Part shown: piece by piece, positions 1 to 9,252 of the stretch
Layout: each line of letters begins with the position of its first letter
How positions within the stretch are numbered: the stretch's first letter is position 1
Assembly: GCF_024362805.1 (NCBI RefSeq)
Contig: NZ_CP093299.1
Location: 1,178,001 to 1,242,000, forward strand
DNA length: 64,000 nt
Source of the DNA: Salipaludibacillus sp. LMS25
GTDB taxonomy: Bacteria > Bacillota > Bacilli > Bacillales > Salisediminibacteriaceae
Reading direction: 5' to 3'
The notes under the pieces: generated by a model
What the model was told of the DNA's origin: nothing
What the model saw: the letters and a program-made list of their open reading frames with translations, nothing else
Databases searched by the model: none
Translations under genes and position numbers: made by a program

Positions 1-416
1 CACATGAGTTTCGGTAACGTAAACCCTTCAAGTGCTGGATTTTTTGTGATTGTATGAAGTAAGTCGACTCCCACTTTTTGTTCAATCTCTCGACATTGTT
101 CTGTCGTTCGCGTATCATTCCATAAGATGGCACGACGTAACGGCTGATTCTCTGCATCTAAGAGAACTAAGCCATGCATTTGACCCGAAAAACTGATACC
201 TTCAATTTTTTCTCGGTCAGATAAGTTTTTCGTGATAGCTTTGATGGCGTTAATCGTTCCGTTCACCCAATCTTCAGGATCTTGTTCACTATGCCCCGAT
301 TTCTCTTGGAAAAGCGGGTACTCGGTAACAGCTTCTGTCACGACAGCCCCATCTTGATTAACTAACAACACCTTCACTGCGCTCGTGCCTAAGTCTACTC
401 CTAAAACATACCCCAT
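1..416 (-). CDS. xylB: Xylulokinase, N-terminal part (runs off the window)
   Basis: This FGGY-family sugar kinase would phosphorylate D-xylulose to xylulose 5-phosphate, the step after xylose isomerase. The visible 138 residues start MGYVLGVDLGTSAVKVLL, the phosphate-1 loop of the actin-like fold, and include FSGQMHGLVLLD and AILWNDTRT, both typical of xylulokinases. The start at 416 has a GGAGGAG ribosome site a few bases upstream. It lies 77 bp downstream of xylA on the same strand, so the two form a xylAB operon. The C-terminal three quarters lie outside the window. The family call is secure; the xylulose specificity rests on the motifs and on xylA next door. Confidence 0.93.
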   Translation of the reverse strand, partial: MGYVLGVDLGTSAVKVLLVNQDGAVVTEAVTEYPLFQEKSGHSEQDPEDWVNGTINAIKAITKNLSDREKIEGISFSGQMHGLVLLDAENQPLRRAILWNDTRTTEQCREIEQKVGVDLLHTITKNPALEGFTLPKLM

Positions 417-439
417 CTGCTTGTCTCCTCCAGTGAGAA

Positions 440-469
440 AGGGGCGTGTCTTAAGTATGACAAGCCCCT
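440..469 (-). terminator. Hairpin between xylA and xylB (attenuator or processing stem)
   Basis: GGGGCgTGTC pairs with GACAaGCCCC around an 8-base loop. In the minus-strand transcript it is followed by only a short T-poor tract (TTTCTC), so it is more likely a partial terminator or a stem protecting the xylA mRNA than a complete stop. Confidence 0.55.
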
Positions 470-493
470 AATTATTTTAATGACAGCTACAGA

Positions 494-1816
494 TTATAGC
501 TCATTCACACGTAATAAATACTGATTTAATTGGGCTTTTATTTTTTCAACTTGGCCTGATGCCACCTCAATTGTATCCAATTGAAGGGCATGTTGCTCTA
601 GCTCTTTGAAATTTGTGTTTCCAGCGGTAATTTTCTCGCCTATAGCGGATTTAAAGGTGGCGTAACGGTTATTAACTATCGTTTCAAAGAAGTTATCTTC
701 AATTAATTTATTGGCGACTTTAAGGCCAATGGCAAATGCGTCCATGCCGGCAATGTGGGCATGAAACAAGTCTTGTGGCGCAAATGATCCACGTCGTACT
801 TTGGCATCAAAGTTTAATCCTCCTCTGCCAAGACCGCCATTTTTCAAAATTTCATACATAGCTAGTGTGGTGGCGTAAAGGTCAGTAGGGAATTCATCCG
901 TATCCCAGCCAAGTAACGTGTCTCCTTGGTTAGCATCAACCGATCCGAGCATGCCGTTCGTTCGTGCTACACGCAATTCATGCTCAAACGTATGTCCTGC
1001 TAATGTGGCATGGTTCGCTTCGATATTAAACTTAAAATCTTGTTCCAGTCCGTACTGATGTAAAAATGCCGTTGCTGTTGCCACATCGAAGTCATACTGA
1101 TGGGTCGTCGGTTCTTTTGGCTTAGGCTCAATTAAGAACTGAGCATCAAAGCCAATTTCTTTCGCGTAATCAAGCGCCATATGGTAAAATTTAGCCAAGT
1201 TATCTAATTCAAGCTTTAAGTCTGTATTTAGTAATGTTTCATAGCCTTCTCTTCCACCCCAAAACACGTAGTTTTCTGCGCCTAACTCTTTTCCTACTTC
1301 TAATCCTTTCTTAACTTTCGCCGCCGAGTAAGCGTATACATTTGCATCGTTAGCTGTGGCTGCACCATGGGTAAATCTTGGGTGTGTAAACATATTAGCT
1401 GTATTCCATAGCAGTTTCGTTCGACTCGTTTTCATATAGTCCTTTATCATCGCCACAATCACATCAAGGTTGTCATTTGTTTCTTTTAACGAGCTTCCTT
1501 CAGGTGCCACATCTACATCATGGAAGCAAAAATAAGGCACATCAAGCTTTTCGAACAATTCAAATGCCGCTTCTACTCTCGCCTTTGCTTGATCCATGCC
1601 GCTTAAGTGGTCCCATGGCCGTAATGCTGTGCCAGCTCCAAACGGATCCCCACCATCTCCCGTTAAGGTGTGCCAATAAGCAACAGAAAACGTTAAATGC
1701 TCTTTCATGGATTTTCCGCCAACTTTTTCTTCAGCATTATAGTACTTAAATGCAAATGGATTGGTAGATTGATAACCTTCAAACTTAATTTTAGGGACGT
1801 TAGTAAAATATGCCAT
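494..1816 (-). CDS. xylA: Xylose isomerase
   Basis: This cytoplasmic TIM-barrel enzyme interconverts D-xylose and D-xylulose using two divalent metal ions. At 440 residues it has the length of class II Bacillus XylA. The catalytic histidine is in [13 protein letters not shown], the metal ligands include the glutamate and lysine of [17 protein letters not shown], and [13 protein letters not shown] is the family signature around residue 190. The start has an upstream GGAGGG at normal spacing. xylB follows on the same strand and the repressor gene xylR is divergent. A weak CcpA-like sequence lies in the early coding region at about 1684-1699, where Bacillus xylA genes often carry a cre, but it departs from the consensus. 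Confidence 0.97.
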   Translation of the reverse strand: MAYFTNVPKIKFEGYQSTNPFAFKYYNAEEKVGGKSMKEHLTFSVAYWHTLTGDGGDPFGAGTALRPWDHLSGMDQAKARVEAAFELFEKLDVPYFCFHDVDVAPEGSSLKETNDNLDVIVAMIKDYMKTSRTKLLWNTANMFTHPRFTHGAATANDANVYAYSAAKVKKGLEVGKELGAENYVFWGGREGYETLLNTDLKLELDNLAKFYHMALDYAKEIGFDAQFLIEPKPKEPTTHQYDFDVATATAFLHQYGLEQDFKFNIEANHATLAGHTFEHELRVARTNGMLGSVDANQGDTLLGWDTDEFPTDLYATTLAMYEILKNGGLGRGGLNFDAKVRRGSFAPQDLFHAHIAGMDAFAIGLKVANKLIEDNFFETIVNNRYATFKSAIGEKITAGNTNFKELEQHALQLDTIEVASGQVEKIKAQLNQYLLRVNEL

Positions 1817-1858
1817 AATAAACCCTCCATTTTATAGATATATTTCATTGCTAATGTC

Positions 1859-1887
1859 ATTTTATCAGTATATACTTAGTTTGTCTA
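1859..1887 (-). promoter_or_regulatory. xylA promoter, sigma-A type
   Basis: On the minus strand a -35 TAGACA (1882-1887) and a -10 TAAAAT (1859-1864) are separated by 17 bases. The -35 lies inside the XylR operator, so bound repressor would block RNA polymerase. Confidence 0.7.
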
Positions 1888-1902
1888 TTGAATTAACTAA
1901 GT
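1874..1902. promoter_or_regulatory. XylR operator
   Basis: A perfect inverted repeat ACTTAGTT (1874-1881) and AACTAAGT (1895-1902) is separated by 13 bases. It matches the known Bacillus xyl operator pattern, TTAGTTTG half-sites facing each other. It lies between the divergent xylA and xylR genes and overlaps the xylA promoter. Confidence 0.82.
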
Positions 1903-1904
1903 GT

Positions 1905-1933
1905 TTTTTCAACGTTTAGGGTTACATTATAAT
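1905..1933 (+). promoter_or_regulatory. Probable xylR promoter
   Basis: A perfect -10 TATAAT (1928-1933) lies 17 bases after a poor -35 TTTTTC, directly beside the XylR operator. Repressor binding could therefore also affect xylR itself. Confidence 0.5.
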
Positions 1934-2060
1934 TTTTCTAAAAGGCACTCTTCCTTCCTTACAGGCGTCAGTGATGTTTTCTTTTCACACTCATTTGTCT
2001 GAGTGAAAGAAACGTACTACACTATATGAATACATCTACTACAAAAAAAGGAGTTTCAAC

Positions 2061-3242
2061 ATGGCCGCTTATCAACAAGCAATCAAGCTAAAAAATAAAA
2101 AGATTCTTTTAAATGCCATTAGGAAATATGAACCTATTTCCCGAGCAGAGCTTGCTCAAACGTTACATTTAACGAAAGGGACGGTCTCGGCGCTCGTCGA
2201 TGAATTAATTGATGACCATTACTGTTACCAAATAGGATTAGGTGAATCAAGTGGGGGACGACGGCCACTGATGCTTAAATTCAATGAAAAGGCTGGTTAT
2301 ACGATTAGCATTGACATTGGTGTGAACTACATCTTTGCCGGCCTCATTGATTTAAAGGGAAAAATAATTAAGGAATCTTTCCAACCATTTAATACGTCGC
2401 ATTTTGAACATACCGTTACGGAAGTCAGCTCTATGATTGACCAGTTTATGACTGAAATAGAAGGGGCACCGTATCATGTGATAGGAATTGGCTTTGGTAT
2501 TCCTGGCTTGGTCACTACAGAGGGAGATATAATGATTACACCTAACCTTAATTGGCAAAAAGTGAATTTAACACACCTCTTTTCTGAAAAATATGGGGTG
2601 CCTATTATCGTTGAAAATGAAGCAAATGCAGGGGCAATAGGGGAAAAAGCTTATGGTAACGCCCAGAAAAACAGCCACTTTGTCTATGTAAGTGCTGGCA
2701 TCGGAATTGGCGTAGGTCTTGTGTTAAATAATCAGCTTTATCGCGGTTCAAATGGCTTTACAGGCGAGATGGGACATATGATTATCCATACAAACGGCTT
2801 ACCTTGCAGCTGTGGCAGTAAAGGCTGTTGGGAAATGTATGCTTCTGAAATGGCCCTACTAAACAGATGTATGACAACGAATTCAGCTTTATCCTCACCA
2901 ACTCTTGAAGAATTAATCAGATTGGCAGAAACAGATAAAGCCGTGACAGAAGCATTTAAACAAACAGCACATTATTTAGGAATCGGTCTTACTAATATTC
3001 TCAACACCTTTAATCCTGAAAAAATCATTGTTGGCAATCGTCTAGCTAAAGCAGAGCATTTGCTTATTGACGAATTAACACATGTCATGACATCTACTAC
3101 GTTACCTCACCTAGAGGCAGCGGTAGACATCCGTTTTTCTCAGAAACATCAATACGCGACCATACTCGGTTTAACAGCTATTCTCATTGATCGCTTTTTA
3201 ACGAACCAATTCTCTCATGTTGAAAATCTTCATTCATTCTAA
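2061..3242 (+). CDS. xylR: ROK-family xylose repressor
   Basis: This predicted DNA-binding repressor is released by xylose. An N-terminal winged helix (about residues 10-75, with ISRAELAQTLHLTKGTVSAL as recognition region) is followed by a sugar-kinase-like ROK domain with the phosphate-loop-like ISIDIGVNYIFAG and the zinc motif PCSCGSKGCWE. The length, 393 residues, fits XylR. The start is preceded by AAAAAAGGAG. It is divergent from xylA with a palindromic operator between them, which is the standard arrangement. The two-component gene pair follows on the same strand after 43 bp. Confidence 0.93.
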   Translation: MAAYQQAIKLKNKKILLNAIRKYEPISRAELAQTLHLTKGTVSALVDELIDDHYCYQIGLGESSGGRRPLMLKFNEKAGYTISIDIGVNYIFAGLIDLKGKIIKESFQPFNTSHFEHTVTEVSSMIDQFMTEIEGAPYHVIGIGFGIPGLVTTEGDIMITPNLNWQKVNLTHLFSEKYGVPIIVENEANAGAIGEKAYGNAQKNSHFVYVSAGIGIGVGLVLNNQLYRGSNGFTGEMGHMIIHTNGLPCSCGSKGCWEMYASEMALLNRCMTTNSALSSPTLEELIRLAETDKAVTEAFKQTAHYLGIGLTNILNTFNPEKIIVGNRLAKAEHLLIDELTHVMTSTTLPHLEAAVDIRFSQKHQYATILGLTAILIDRFLTNQFSHVENLHSF

Positions 3243-3285
3243 ATCAAGGCTTATGTTTGAATTATTTACACAAAGGAGGAGGGTA

Positions 3286-5061
3286 GTGATTAAACAATGG
3301 CTTGAAAAATCAAACACGTTAAGGAATCAAATTCTCATCATTTTTACAGGGACGATGACGATGATCCTTTTACTCGTTGGCATGATTACGTTCAACCTTG
3401 TCATGGATCTATTAAAAGACAATGCTCAAAGTCAAATTGAACATACAGCTAACGAAACATTAGCAAGAATTGATTCACAATTTGAAACAATTGACATAAT
3501 GACGAGTCAGATCGCAACTAATCCTTTCGTTCAGCAATTACTCGTAGACCATTCTAATAGACATCTCACCGCTTTCGACAAACGGCAATCCATGCATCAT
3601 GTGATTAACAGTTATCTCGCATACACAAACGGGATCACTTCCTTTGAGTTATACTTTACTGATTACCGTCGCCTGTTCCCACTAAATGAACTTCCCTTAT
3701 ACGAAAGACTAGATGCCTCTAAAATTCAGCAAGCTGAAGATGAAAAAGGACGAATGGTATGGGGTGGATTTGATCCGCAAGATCGAGAAGCTTTTATAAC
3801 GATCAAGCAAATTAACTTGCTCGATGACAACTTCTCTCATGGCGGCTATTTATTAACTAAAATTAATTATGATTTTTTTGAATTTAGAAGCGAGTATGGG
3901 CAAATCGATATGGAGACGGATTATGCCGTATTAGTTGATAACGATGACGCGCTGATTACAACGAACCTTCCTGAAGACATGATGTCAGAAGTTGAGTTAA
4001 ATACGACTGCCCAAGTCGTCGTTTTACAAGAAAACGAGTATGTTAGAGTTCGTGTAGTCTCCGATGACACTGGGTGGTCGTTGATTATGTTTAAACCAGT
4101 CAATGTTTTAGTAACCGGTTTATCTGGGATAGGGACAGCCATTATCATAGCAGGTGCCGTCGGGTTTATCGTGTTTAGCATTACCTCCTATTTTTTAGCA
4201 ACGCTCTTAACTAAACCCATTTATCATTTAACACAAGCGATGCGATTTGGAAAACTAGGTGCTCTAAAAGAAAGCCCGCCCATTATATCAACTAATGAAA
4301 TGACTGAGCTGAATAACACGTATAATCACATGGTGGAAACGACGAACTATTTAATTAACGTTGTTTATGAAAAAGAACTGACTCGTCATCGTGCTGAACT
4401 AAAAGCACTCCAAGCACAAATTAATCCACATTTTTTATTCAATACTTTGGAAGCGCTTTATTGGACATTAGAAGAAAAAGATGAAGACGCTTCAAATATG
4501 ATTTTAACGATGTCTCAGCTTTTTAGATATACGATCAGTGATAGTCAACGTGAAGATTGGGTTACACTCCATGATGAAGTCGACCATATCCAACGTTATT
4601 TAGCCATAATGAAGTTACGCTTTACAGACCGTCTCACATGGGGCCTTTATATTGACCGTAACCTTTTATCATGTCAGATACCTAAATTATTGATTCAGCC
4701 TTTAGTGGAGAATGCCATTGTTCATGGTATAGGTAACCAGCTTGCTGCTGGTAAGGTGACTGTAACAGTCACCGACCAAAAGAATGATATCAAAATAAGT
4801 GTCCGTGATGATGGGGCAGGTATGGACACTGGCACATTAGAAAAATTAAAGCAATCTATGAAAACAAGTCTTCCAATAACGTCAGATCGTACTGGCTTGG
4901 CATTAGGCAATATTCACAAACGACTGAAGCTCACCTATCCAAATAATGCTAACACATCTATAGATATCGTAAGCCAACTCAGACAAGGGACAACTGTCAC
5001 ACTTATCATCCCTAAAAAAGGAGTTGAAGACCATGAAGGCAAAGCAAATTTTGATCGTTGA
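3286..5061 (+). CDS. Membrane sensor histidine kinase, YesM/LytS type
   Basis: This predicted sensor is probably for a xylo-oligosaccharide or its binding protein. The order is an N-terminal membrane span (about residues 18-40), a large extracellular dCACHE-like region, a second span (about 270-295), HAMP, a His_kinase domain with QINPHFLFNTLEALYW, and a HATPase with DDGAGM. I chose GTG at 3286 because AAAGGAGG lies 7 bases upstream; an earlier in-frame ATG would overlap xylR and has no ribosome site. It overlaps the response-regulator gene by 29 bp, so they are probably translated together. This resembles the XynD/XynC system beside xylo-oligosaccharide transporters in Geobacillus; the ligand is inferred from neighbours. 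Confidence 0.88.
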   Translation: MIKQWLEKSNTLRNQILIIFTGTMTMILLLVGMITFNLVMDLLKDNAQSQIEHTANETLARIDSQFETIDIMTSQIATNPFVQQLLVDHSNRHLTAFDKRQSMHHVINSYLAYTNGITSFELYFTDYRRLFPLNELPLYERLDASKIQQAEDEKGRMVWGGFDPQDREAFITIKQINLLDDNFSHGGYLLTKINYDFFEFRSEYGQIDMETDYAVLVDNDDALITTNLPEDMMSEVELNTTAQVVVLQENEYVRVRVVSDDTGWSLIMFKPVNVLVTGLSGIGTAIIIAGAVGFIVFSITSYFLATLLTKPIYHLTQAMRFGKLGALKESPPIISTNEMTELNNTYNHMVETTNYLINVVYEKELTRHRAELKALQAQINPHFLFNTLEALYWTLEEKDEDASNMILTMSQLFRYTISDSQREDWVTLHDEVDHIQRYLAIMKLRFTDRLTWGLYIDRNLLSCQIPKLLIQPLVENAIVHGIGNQLAAGKVTVTVTDQKNDIKISVRDDGAGMDTGTLEKLKQSMKTSLPITSDRTGLALGNIHKRLKLTYPNNANTSIDIVSQLRQGTTVTLIIPKKGVEDHEGKANFDR

Positions 5062-5818
5062 CGATGAGCCTCTGTCACGAAACGGTATTAAACGTACACT
5101 TGAGGCTTGGTCAAATGATTTCCTAGTAATTCATGCAGCGACAAGTGCTTATGATGCCTTTGATATTGCTGAAAAAGAAAGCATCGACTTGCTCATAACG
5201 GATATTCGTATGCCTGAAATGTCTGGGTTATGTTTAATAGAAAAATTACAAGAAAAAAAACAACCTCCTGAATTTATTGTTATCTCGGCTTATTGTGAAT
5301 TCAACTATGCCCATCACGCCTTAGAATTAGGGGTATTTACCTACTTACTTAAGCCTCTTCAAAAAAAGAAGTTACTTGACGCTGTAACAAAAGTTTTAAA
5401 ACGGCGATCTGAAAAAATACGCCTAAACCATGTGGAAAAACTTTTAGATAGTAAGCTTCCTGACGAAAACCATGTCTCTCAAGGGATTCCCACCTCTGTA
5501 AGCAAGGCGATGGCATATATTGATCAGCACTATCAAAGTAAAATAGGCATTAAAGAGGTGGCTAACGCGGTTCATTTAAACCCAAATTACTTAAGTGTGT
5601 TATTTAAAGAGCATCTCAGCATCACCTTTAGTGACTATGTGATTCGCAGGAGACTCCAACATGCTAAGCACCTTTTACTGTCAACAGATCTCCCTATAGC
5701 ACTTATTGCAGAGCAAACCGGTTATCAGACAGCTAAATATTTTATTAAACTTTTTAAAGAAAACGAAAGCGTGACACCGAGTCAGTATCGAAAAAAAGCT
5801 AGTAATCAACCTTATTAG
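5033..5818 (+). CDS. Response regulator with AraC-type DNA-binding domain (YesN type)
   Basis: This is the predicted partner of the upstream kinase. The receiver domain (about 1-120) has the acidic pair IVDDEP, the phosphorylated Asp in LLITDIRMPEMSG (about D57) and the conserved lysine in YLLKPL. The C-terminal 100 residues are two AraC helix-turn-helices with the signature YFIKLFKENESVTPSQYR. At 261 residues it lacks the long linker of larger YesN proteins. I placed the start at ATG 5033, behind AAAAAGGAG. It probably activates the binding-protein and permease operon that starts at 6798. Confidence 0.88.
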   Translation: MKAKQILIVDDEPLSRNGIKRTLEAWSNDFLVIHAATSAYDAFDIAEKESIDLLITDIRMPEMSGLCLIEKLQEKKQPPEFIVISAYCEFNYAHHALELGVFTYLLKPLQKKKLLDAVTKVLKRRSEKIRLNHVEKLLDSKLPDENHVSQGIPTSVSKAMAYIDQHYQSKIGIKEVANAVHLNPNYLSVLFKEHLSITFSDYVIRRRLQHAKHLLLSTDLPIALIAEQTGYQTAKYFIKLFKENESVTPSQYRKKASNQPY

Positions 5819-5931
5819 ACGTGACATACACCCTCTTCTCTTTTTATTTACTACGATGCACTTACTAATATAAAGGTAGTTATGTAAATTCACTCTTTAT
5901 ATTCTGCTTTCTCAACCTTTAAACACAACCT

Positions 5932-6090
5932 ATAAAGCTAAGCTTCAATCAGTGGGAGTTTTCCTTCATCCCCCACTGATTGTTCGTTTAACTTATGGGA
6001 CCTTTAGGGGCAGTTTATCCCCCACCTAAACTTTTCCAAGCTTCTTAAGTTTTGAGGTGGGGGTTTACTACCCCTTAAGAGTGGGATAAA
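5932..6090 (+). repeat. Type A structured repeat
   Basis: Full-length 159-bp copy. It starts ATAAAGCTAAGC and ends GTGGGATAAA. Hairpin I is AATCAGTGGG with CCCACTGATT; hairpin II has an outer stem (GGGGCAGT with ACTACCCC, one mismatch here) and an inner stem CCCCCACCT with AGGTGGGGG. Its terminal ATAAA is also the first ATAAA of the following B copy. Confidence 0.9.
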
Positions 6091-6216
6091 ACGAACCTTC
6101 AATCAGTGGGCGTTATCATTTCTCACACTAATTGGTAGTTGTTTAGCGTCCGTTATCTCCCGCCTAAATAGAGTTAGCTCTCCTCTGTATTTTGACGGAC
6201 GGTTATCTGTGATTAA
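6086..6216 (+). repeat. Type B structured repeat, joined to an A copy
   Basis: It starts ATAAAACGAACCTTCAATC within the A end and finishes GGTTATCTGTGATTAAA. It has the same two-hairpin plan as A but a different hairpin II (GTCCG...CGGAC outer stem). Hairpin I is imperfect here and the inner stem is partly eroded. Confidence 0.8.
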
Positions 6217-6797
6217 AACAAAGGAGTTCCACCTTATTGTTTTTAACAAGTACGGGAGGGATCTTTCTTCTCCCTTCGAAAATGATGATATGTCGTACAA
6301 ATGAGTGATAGTTTGATATGCAGATGAGTATTACTTCTCCATTGATTGACACATCATAACCCTAAAAAAGTGCGAAAAAGAGCTTGCGCAAGGAACTCGT
6401 TCGTTTTAGCAAGCTGAAACCTCAAGAAATCAGGTAGTGCCTCAACGCCATCTAGATTGAACATTCCACCTACGTTATTTGTTGACGTGGGGACTATAAC
6501 CCTTAAACATTTAAGGATTAATACATCCTATCGCACACGCCATAAGGGGACATTTAATGATTGGATAACTTAAATCCTCATTCTACTAAGCTAATTGATG
6601 ACTTCCTCAAACATCAATTTATAATGACTTATTTGTGAGGTTTCCTTTCATCAATAACTAGGACTGTCTATATGAAAGTATTAAATACTTAACCTCCAAT
6701 CATAATGGTACTTTACCTAATCGTTGTGACCTTATCTTTCTATCTACTCGTTGCTATACTTGGCTATGAACTTATCACTTTTCTAGGGGGAAAACAG

Positions 6798-8123
6798 ATG
6801 AAAAAGAAACCGCTTACATCGTTAGCTTTAGTACTTACTTCTTTAGGTGTTTTATCAGCGTGCGGGTCGACAAACGATACGGACTCAGAAGTGAATCTAA
6901 ACCATTCAGATGGTACAAGAGAAGATGTGACCATTGAATTCATGCATTTATGGCCTCAAGGAAGTTCAGCTGATCATAATCGCATAGTTAATCAGATCAT
7001 TGACGAGTTTGAAAGTATGCACCCTCATGTGACCATTGAACTGGAAGTATTAGAAAACGAGCAATATAAGAATAAACTTCAAGTTATCTCATCTTCAAAC
7101 CAACTGCCCGATGTGGGTATGACGTGGCCAGCAGGATTTTTAGAACCATATGTGAATGGTGAATTATTCGCTCCTCTTGACACAATTCTCGATGATGGGT
7201 TAAGAGACGAGTTCGTTGCCGGGACTGTTGAAGCTTATGAGATAGATGGCAACACTTATGCGCTACCATTAGAATTAAATATCGCTCCCGTTTTTTATAA
7301 CAAAGCGATTTTTGAGGAAAATGACGTAGACGTTCCCGAAACTTATGATGACTTCTTAAATGTAATCGATAGGCTCGTTGATAACGGCGTCACCCCAATA
7401 GCGTTAGGGAATCGCGACCGCTGGACGGGTTCACTTTGGTACATGTATTTAGCAGATAGAATTGGGGGCTCTGATGCTTTAAACTCTGCCATTGACCGCA
7501 GCGGAGAGTTTACTGATGAAAGACTAATAGATGCAGCTGACAAAATCCAAGAAATGGTCGCCCATGATGCGTTTGTAGCTGGCTATAATGGTTTATCTGA
7601 TCAAGAAGCTAAATCTGAGTTTATGAATAACAATGCGGCTATGTACTTAATTGGCTCTTGGGATCTCCCAAATTTCACAACGAACGAAGAGGTTCCACAA
7701 GATTTTCGTGAGAATGTTGGTTTCTTTAAATTTCCAGAAGTAAAAGGTGGAGATGGTGACATTAATAGTTGGGTTGGCGGTGCTGGTGTCGGACTTTTCG
7801 TGGCTGAAAACTCTGACGTGAAAGAGGAAGCTAAAGAATTTGTCAGTTACTTCATTCGAGAGTGGGGAAAGCACTCAGTAGAAGATGCTGGCGTGATCCC
7901 TGGAACTCAAGTGAATACTGATGAAGTGGACTTGCCAGATTTATTCATCGACGTACTTGACGAATTAAATAACGCTTCTAACATTACGCTATTTGCTGAC
8001 GTGCAAATGAGTGCTAGTGTAGCAGAAACACATCTTAATATGATTCAGTCCCTATTTGGCAACGATGTGACACCTGAAGAATTTACAGAAGCACACGAAC
8101 AGGCTCTCTCTGACGAAGACTAA
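6798..8123 (+). CDS. Sugar ABC transporter, extracellular binding lipoprotein
   Basis: This family 1 solute-binding protein is probably for xylo-oligosaccharides. It begins MKKKPLTSLALVLTSLG and has a lipobox LSAC with Cys22, so it is a membrane-anchored lipoprotein of 441 residues. GGGGGAAAACAG precedes ATG 6798; the longer in-frame reading from 6705 has no ribosome site and would put a second hydrophobic segment in front of the signal peptide. MalE-like features include MTWPAGFLEPYV and EFMNNNAAMYLIGSWDLP. The two permease genes follow, separated by an inverted B repeat. Substrate is inferred from the GH43 xylosidase and xyl genes. Confidence 0.9.
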   Translation: MKKKPLTSLALVLTSLGVLSACGSTNDTDSEVNLNHSDGTREDVTIEFMHLWPQGSSADHNRIVNQIIDEFESMHPHVTIELEVLENEQYKNKLQVISSSNQLPDVGMTWPAGFLEPYVNGELFAPLDTILDDGLRDEFVAGTVEAYEIDGNTYALPLELNIAPVFYNKAIFEENDVDVPETYDDFLNVIDRLVDNGVTPIALGNRDRWTGSLWYMYLADRIGGSDALNSAIDRSGEFTDERLIDAADKIQEMVAHDAFVAGYNGLSDQEAKSEFMNNNAAMYLIGSWDLPNFTTNEEVPQDFRENVGFFKFPEVKGGDGDINSWVGGAGVGLFVAENSDVKEEAKEFVSYFIREWGKHSVEDAGVIPGTQVNTDEVDLPDLFIDVLDELNNASNITLFADVQMSASVAETHLNMIQSLFGNDVTPEEFTEAHEQALSDED

Positions 8124-8166
8124 TTTTTAGAAGAAGAGGGGTATAGCGTCATAAATGATTGTGCCC

Positions 8167-8322
8167 TTTTATCACTGAATAACCGTCCGGAAAACTTCCC
8201 CCTCTAAATAGTGGTCAGAGATAATTCTATTTAGACAGGAGATAACGGACGCTAATGTCCTGATTGACTCAACTAACAATCAGTGGGATAAGAACGCCCC
8301 CACTGATTGAAGGTTCGTTTTA
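8167..8322 (-). repeat. Type B structured repeat, inverted
   Basis: This is the only clear copy on the minus strand. Read on minus it starts with AAAACGAACCTTCAATCAG and ends TTCAGTGATAAAA. It lies between the binding-protein gene and the first permease gene, antisense to their transcription. Hairpin I has an extra loop base pattern (GGGGGCG...) but still pairs. Confidence 0.85.
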
Positions 8323-8353
8323 CATGGTTCATTGATTTGAAAGGGGAGTCCTT

Positions 8354-9235
8354 ATGAATAAAATCATGTCAGACAAAAAAATCATTGCTCTTTATACCCT
8401 ACCAGCTTTGATTCTCCTACTTGTGCTCATTTATGTCCCGATTGTATTAACTGGCTATTACGGGTTAATGGAGTGGGATGGCATTGGCCCTATGACTTTC
8501 ATCGGCTTGGATAATTATAAGACATTGATTTCCGACAGTCTGTTCTGGAATAGTGCTTACCACTCATTATTACTTGCTATCTTTTCTGTCTTAAGTTTAA
8601 TCATTTACTTAGCTATTTCACTCGTGCTCGCTTCCCAAATAAAAGGGGCCGATGTATTCAGAAAAATATATTTAATTCCAATGCTGTTGTCTTCTGTGGC
8701 TATTGCTCAGCTTTGGATGCGAATTTATCATCCTTCTAACGGTGTCATGAATCGCTTTTTAACCAGTATCGGTATAGAAAATCCACCTTTATGGTTATCA
8801 GATACAAGCCTTGTTCTTTTTGCTATTTTCGTCCCGATATTATGGCAGTATGCTGGTTTTTACATCATTATTTATTATGCTGCATTACGGAATATACCGA
8901 ATGAATTAGTCGAAGCTGCCCGCATTGACGGCGCTACACCATTCCAGATCGCATATAAAATAAAGCTCCCTCTCGTTTCTGGGATTATTAAAGTGACCAT
9001 TGTTCTCGCTGTTATCGGGTCATTAAAGTATTTTGACCTTATTTATGTCATGACAGACGGAGGACCTAACGGTGCAAGTGAAGTCATGGCTTCATACATG
9101 TATAAATTAGCTTTTCGAACCAATGACTTTGGTTATGGGAGTGCAATCGGCTTTTTCTTATTACTTCTTATCTTACTTGTGACTTATTTTATCAGAAAAC
9201 TCACCACTTCTCGTGAAGATAATGTCCAATACTAG
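8354..9235 (+). CDS. Sugar ABC transporter permease, MalF/UgpA type
   Basis: This 293-residue integral membrane protein has about six spans and the cytoplasmic EAA loop ELVEAARIDGATPFQI, which docks to the ATPase. The start is preceded by GAAAGGGGAG. It forms the translocation channel with the next gene product. No ATPase gene is nearby, which is usual for Bacillus oligosaccharide importers that share an MsmX-type ATPase encoded elsewhere. Confidence 0.92.
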   Translation: MNKIMSDKKIIALYTLPALILLLVLIYVPIVLTGYYGLMEWDGIGPMTFIGLDNYKTLISDSLFWNSAYHSLLLAIFSVLSLIIYLAISLVLASQIKGADVFRKIYLIPMLLSSVAIAQLWMRIYHPSNGVMNRFLTSIGIENPPLWLSDTSLVLFAIFVPILWQYAGFYIIIYYAALRNIPNELVEAARIDGATPFQIAYKIKLPLVSGIIKVTIVLAVIGSLKYFDLIYVMTDGGPNGASEVMASYMYKLAFRTNDFGYGSAIGFFLLLLILLVTYFIRKLTTSREDNVQY

Positions 9236-9252
9236 AGGGGGAAAATTCAGTT

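Larger units (their letters stand above)
5819..6797. other. Long intergenic region between the two-component genes and the sugar-binding protein gene
   Basis: The first 400 bases hold an A repeat joined to a B repeat (5932-6216). The remaining roughly 580 bases are AT-rich, with no credible gene or clear sigma-A promoter. The controlled promoter of the transport operon must lie here, since the coding sequence starts at 6798. Confidence 0.5.

Noticed and set aside
1684..1699. CcpA cre site in the early xylA coding region
   Set aside because: CAGAAAACGTTAAATG is suggestive by position but departs from the cre consensus at key outer bases; mentioned only as weak.
6705..6797. Earlier start of the left sugar-binding protein
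   Set aside because: No ribosome site, and it would put a second hydrophobic segment before a standard lipoprotein signal.
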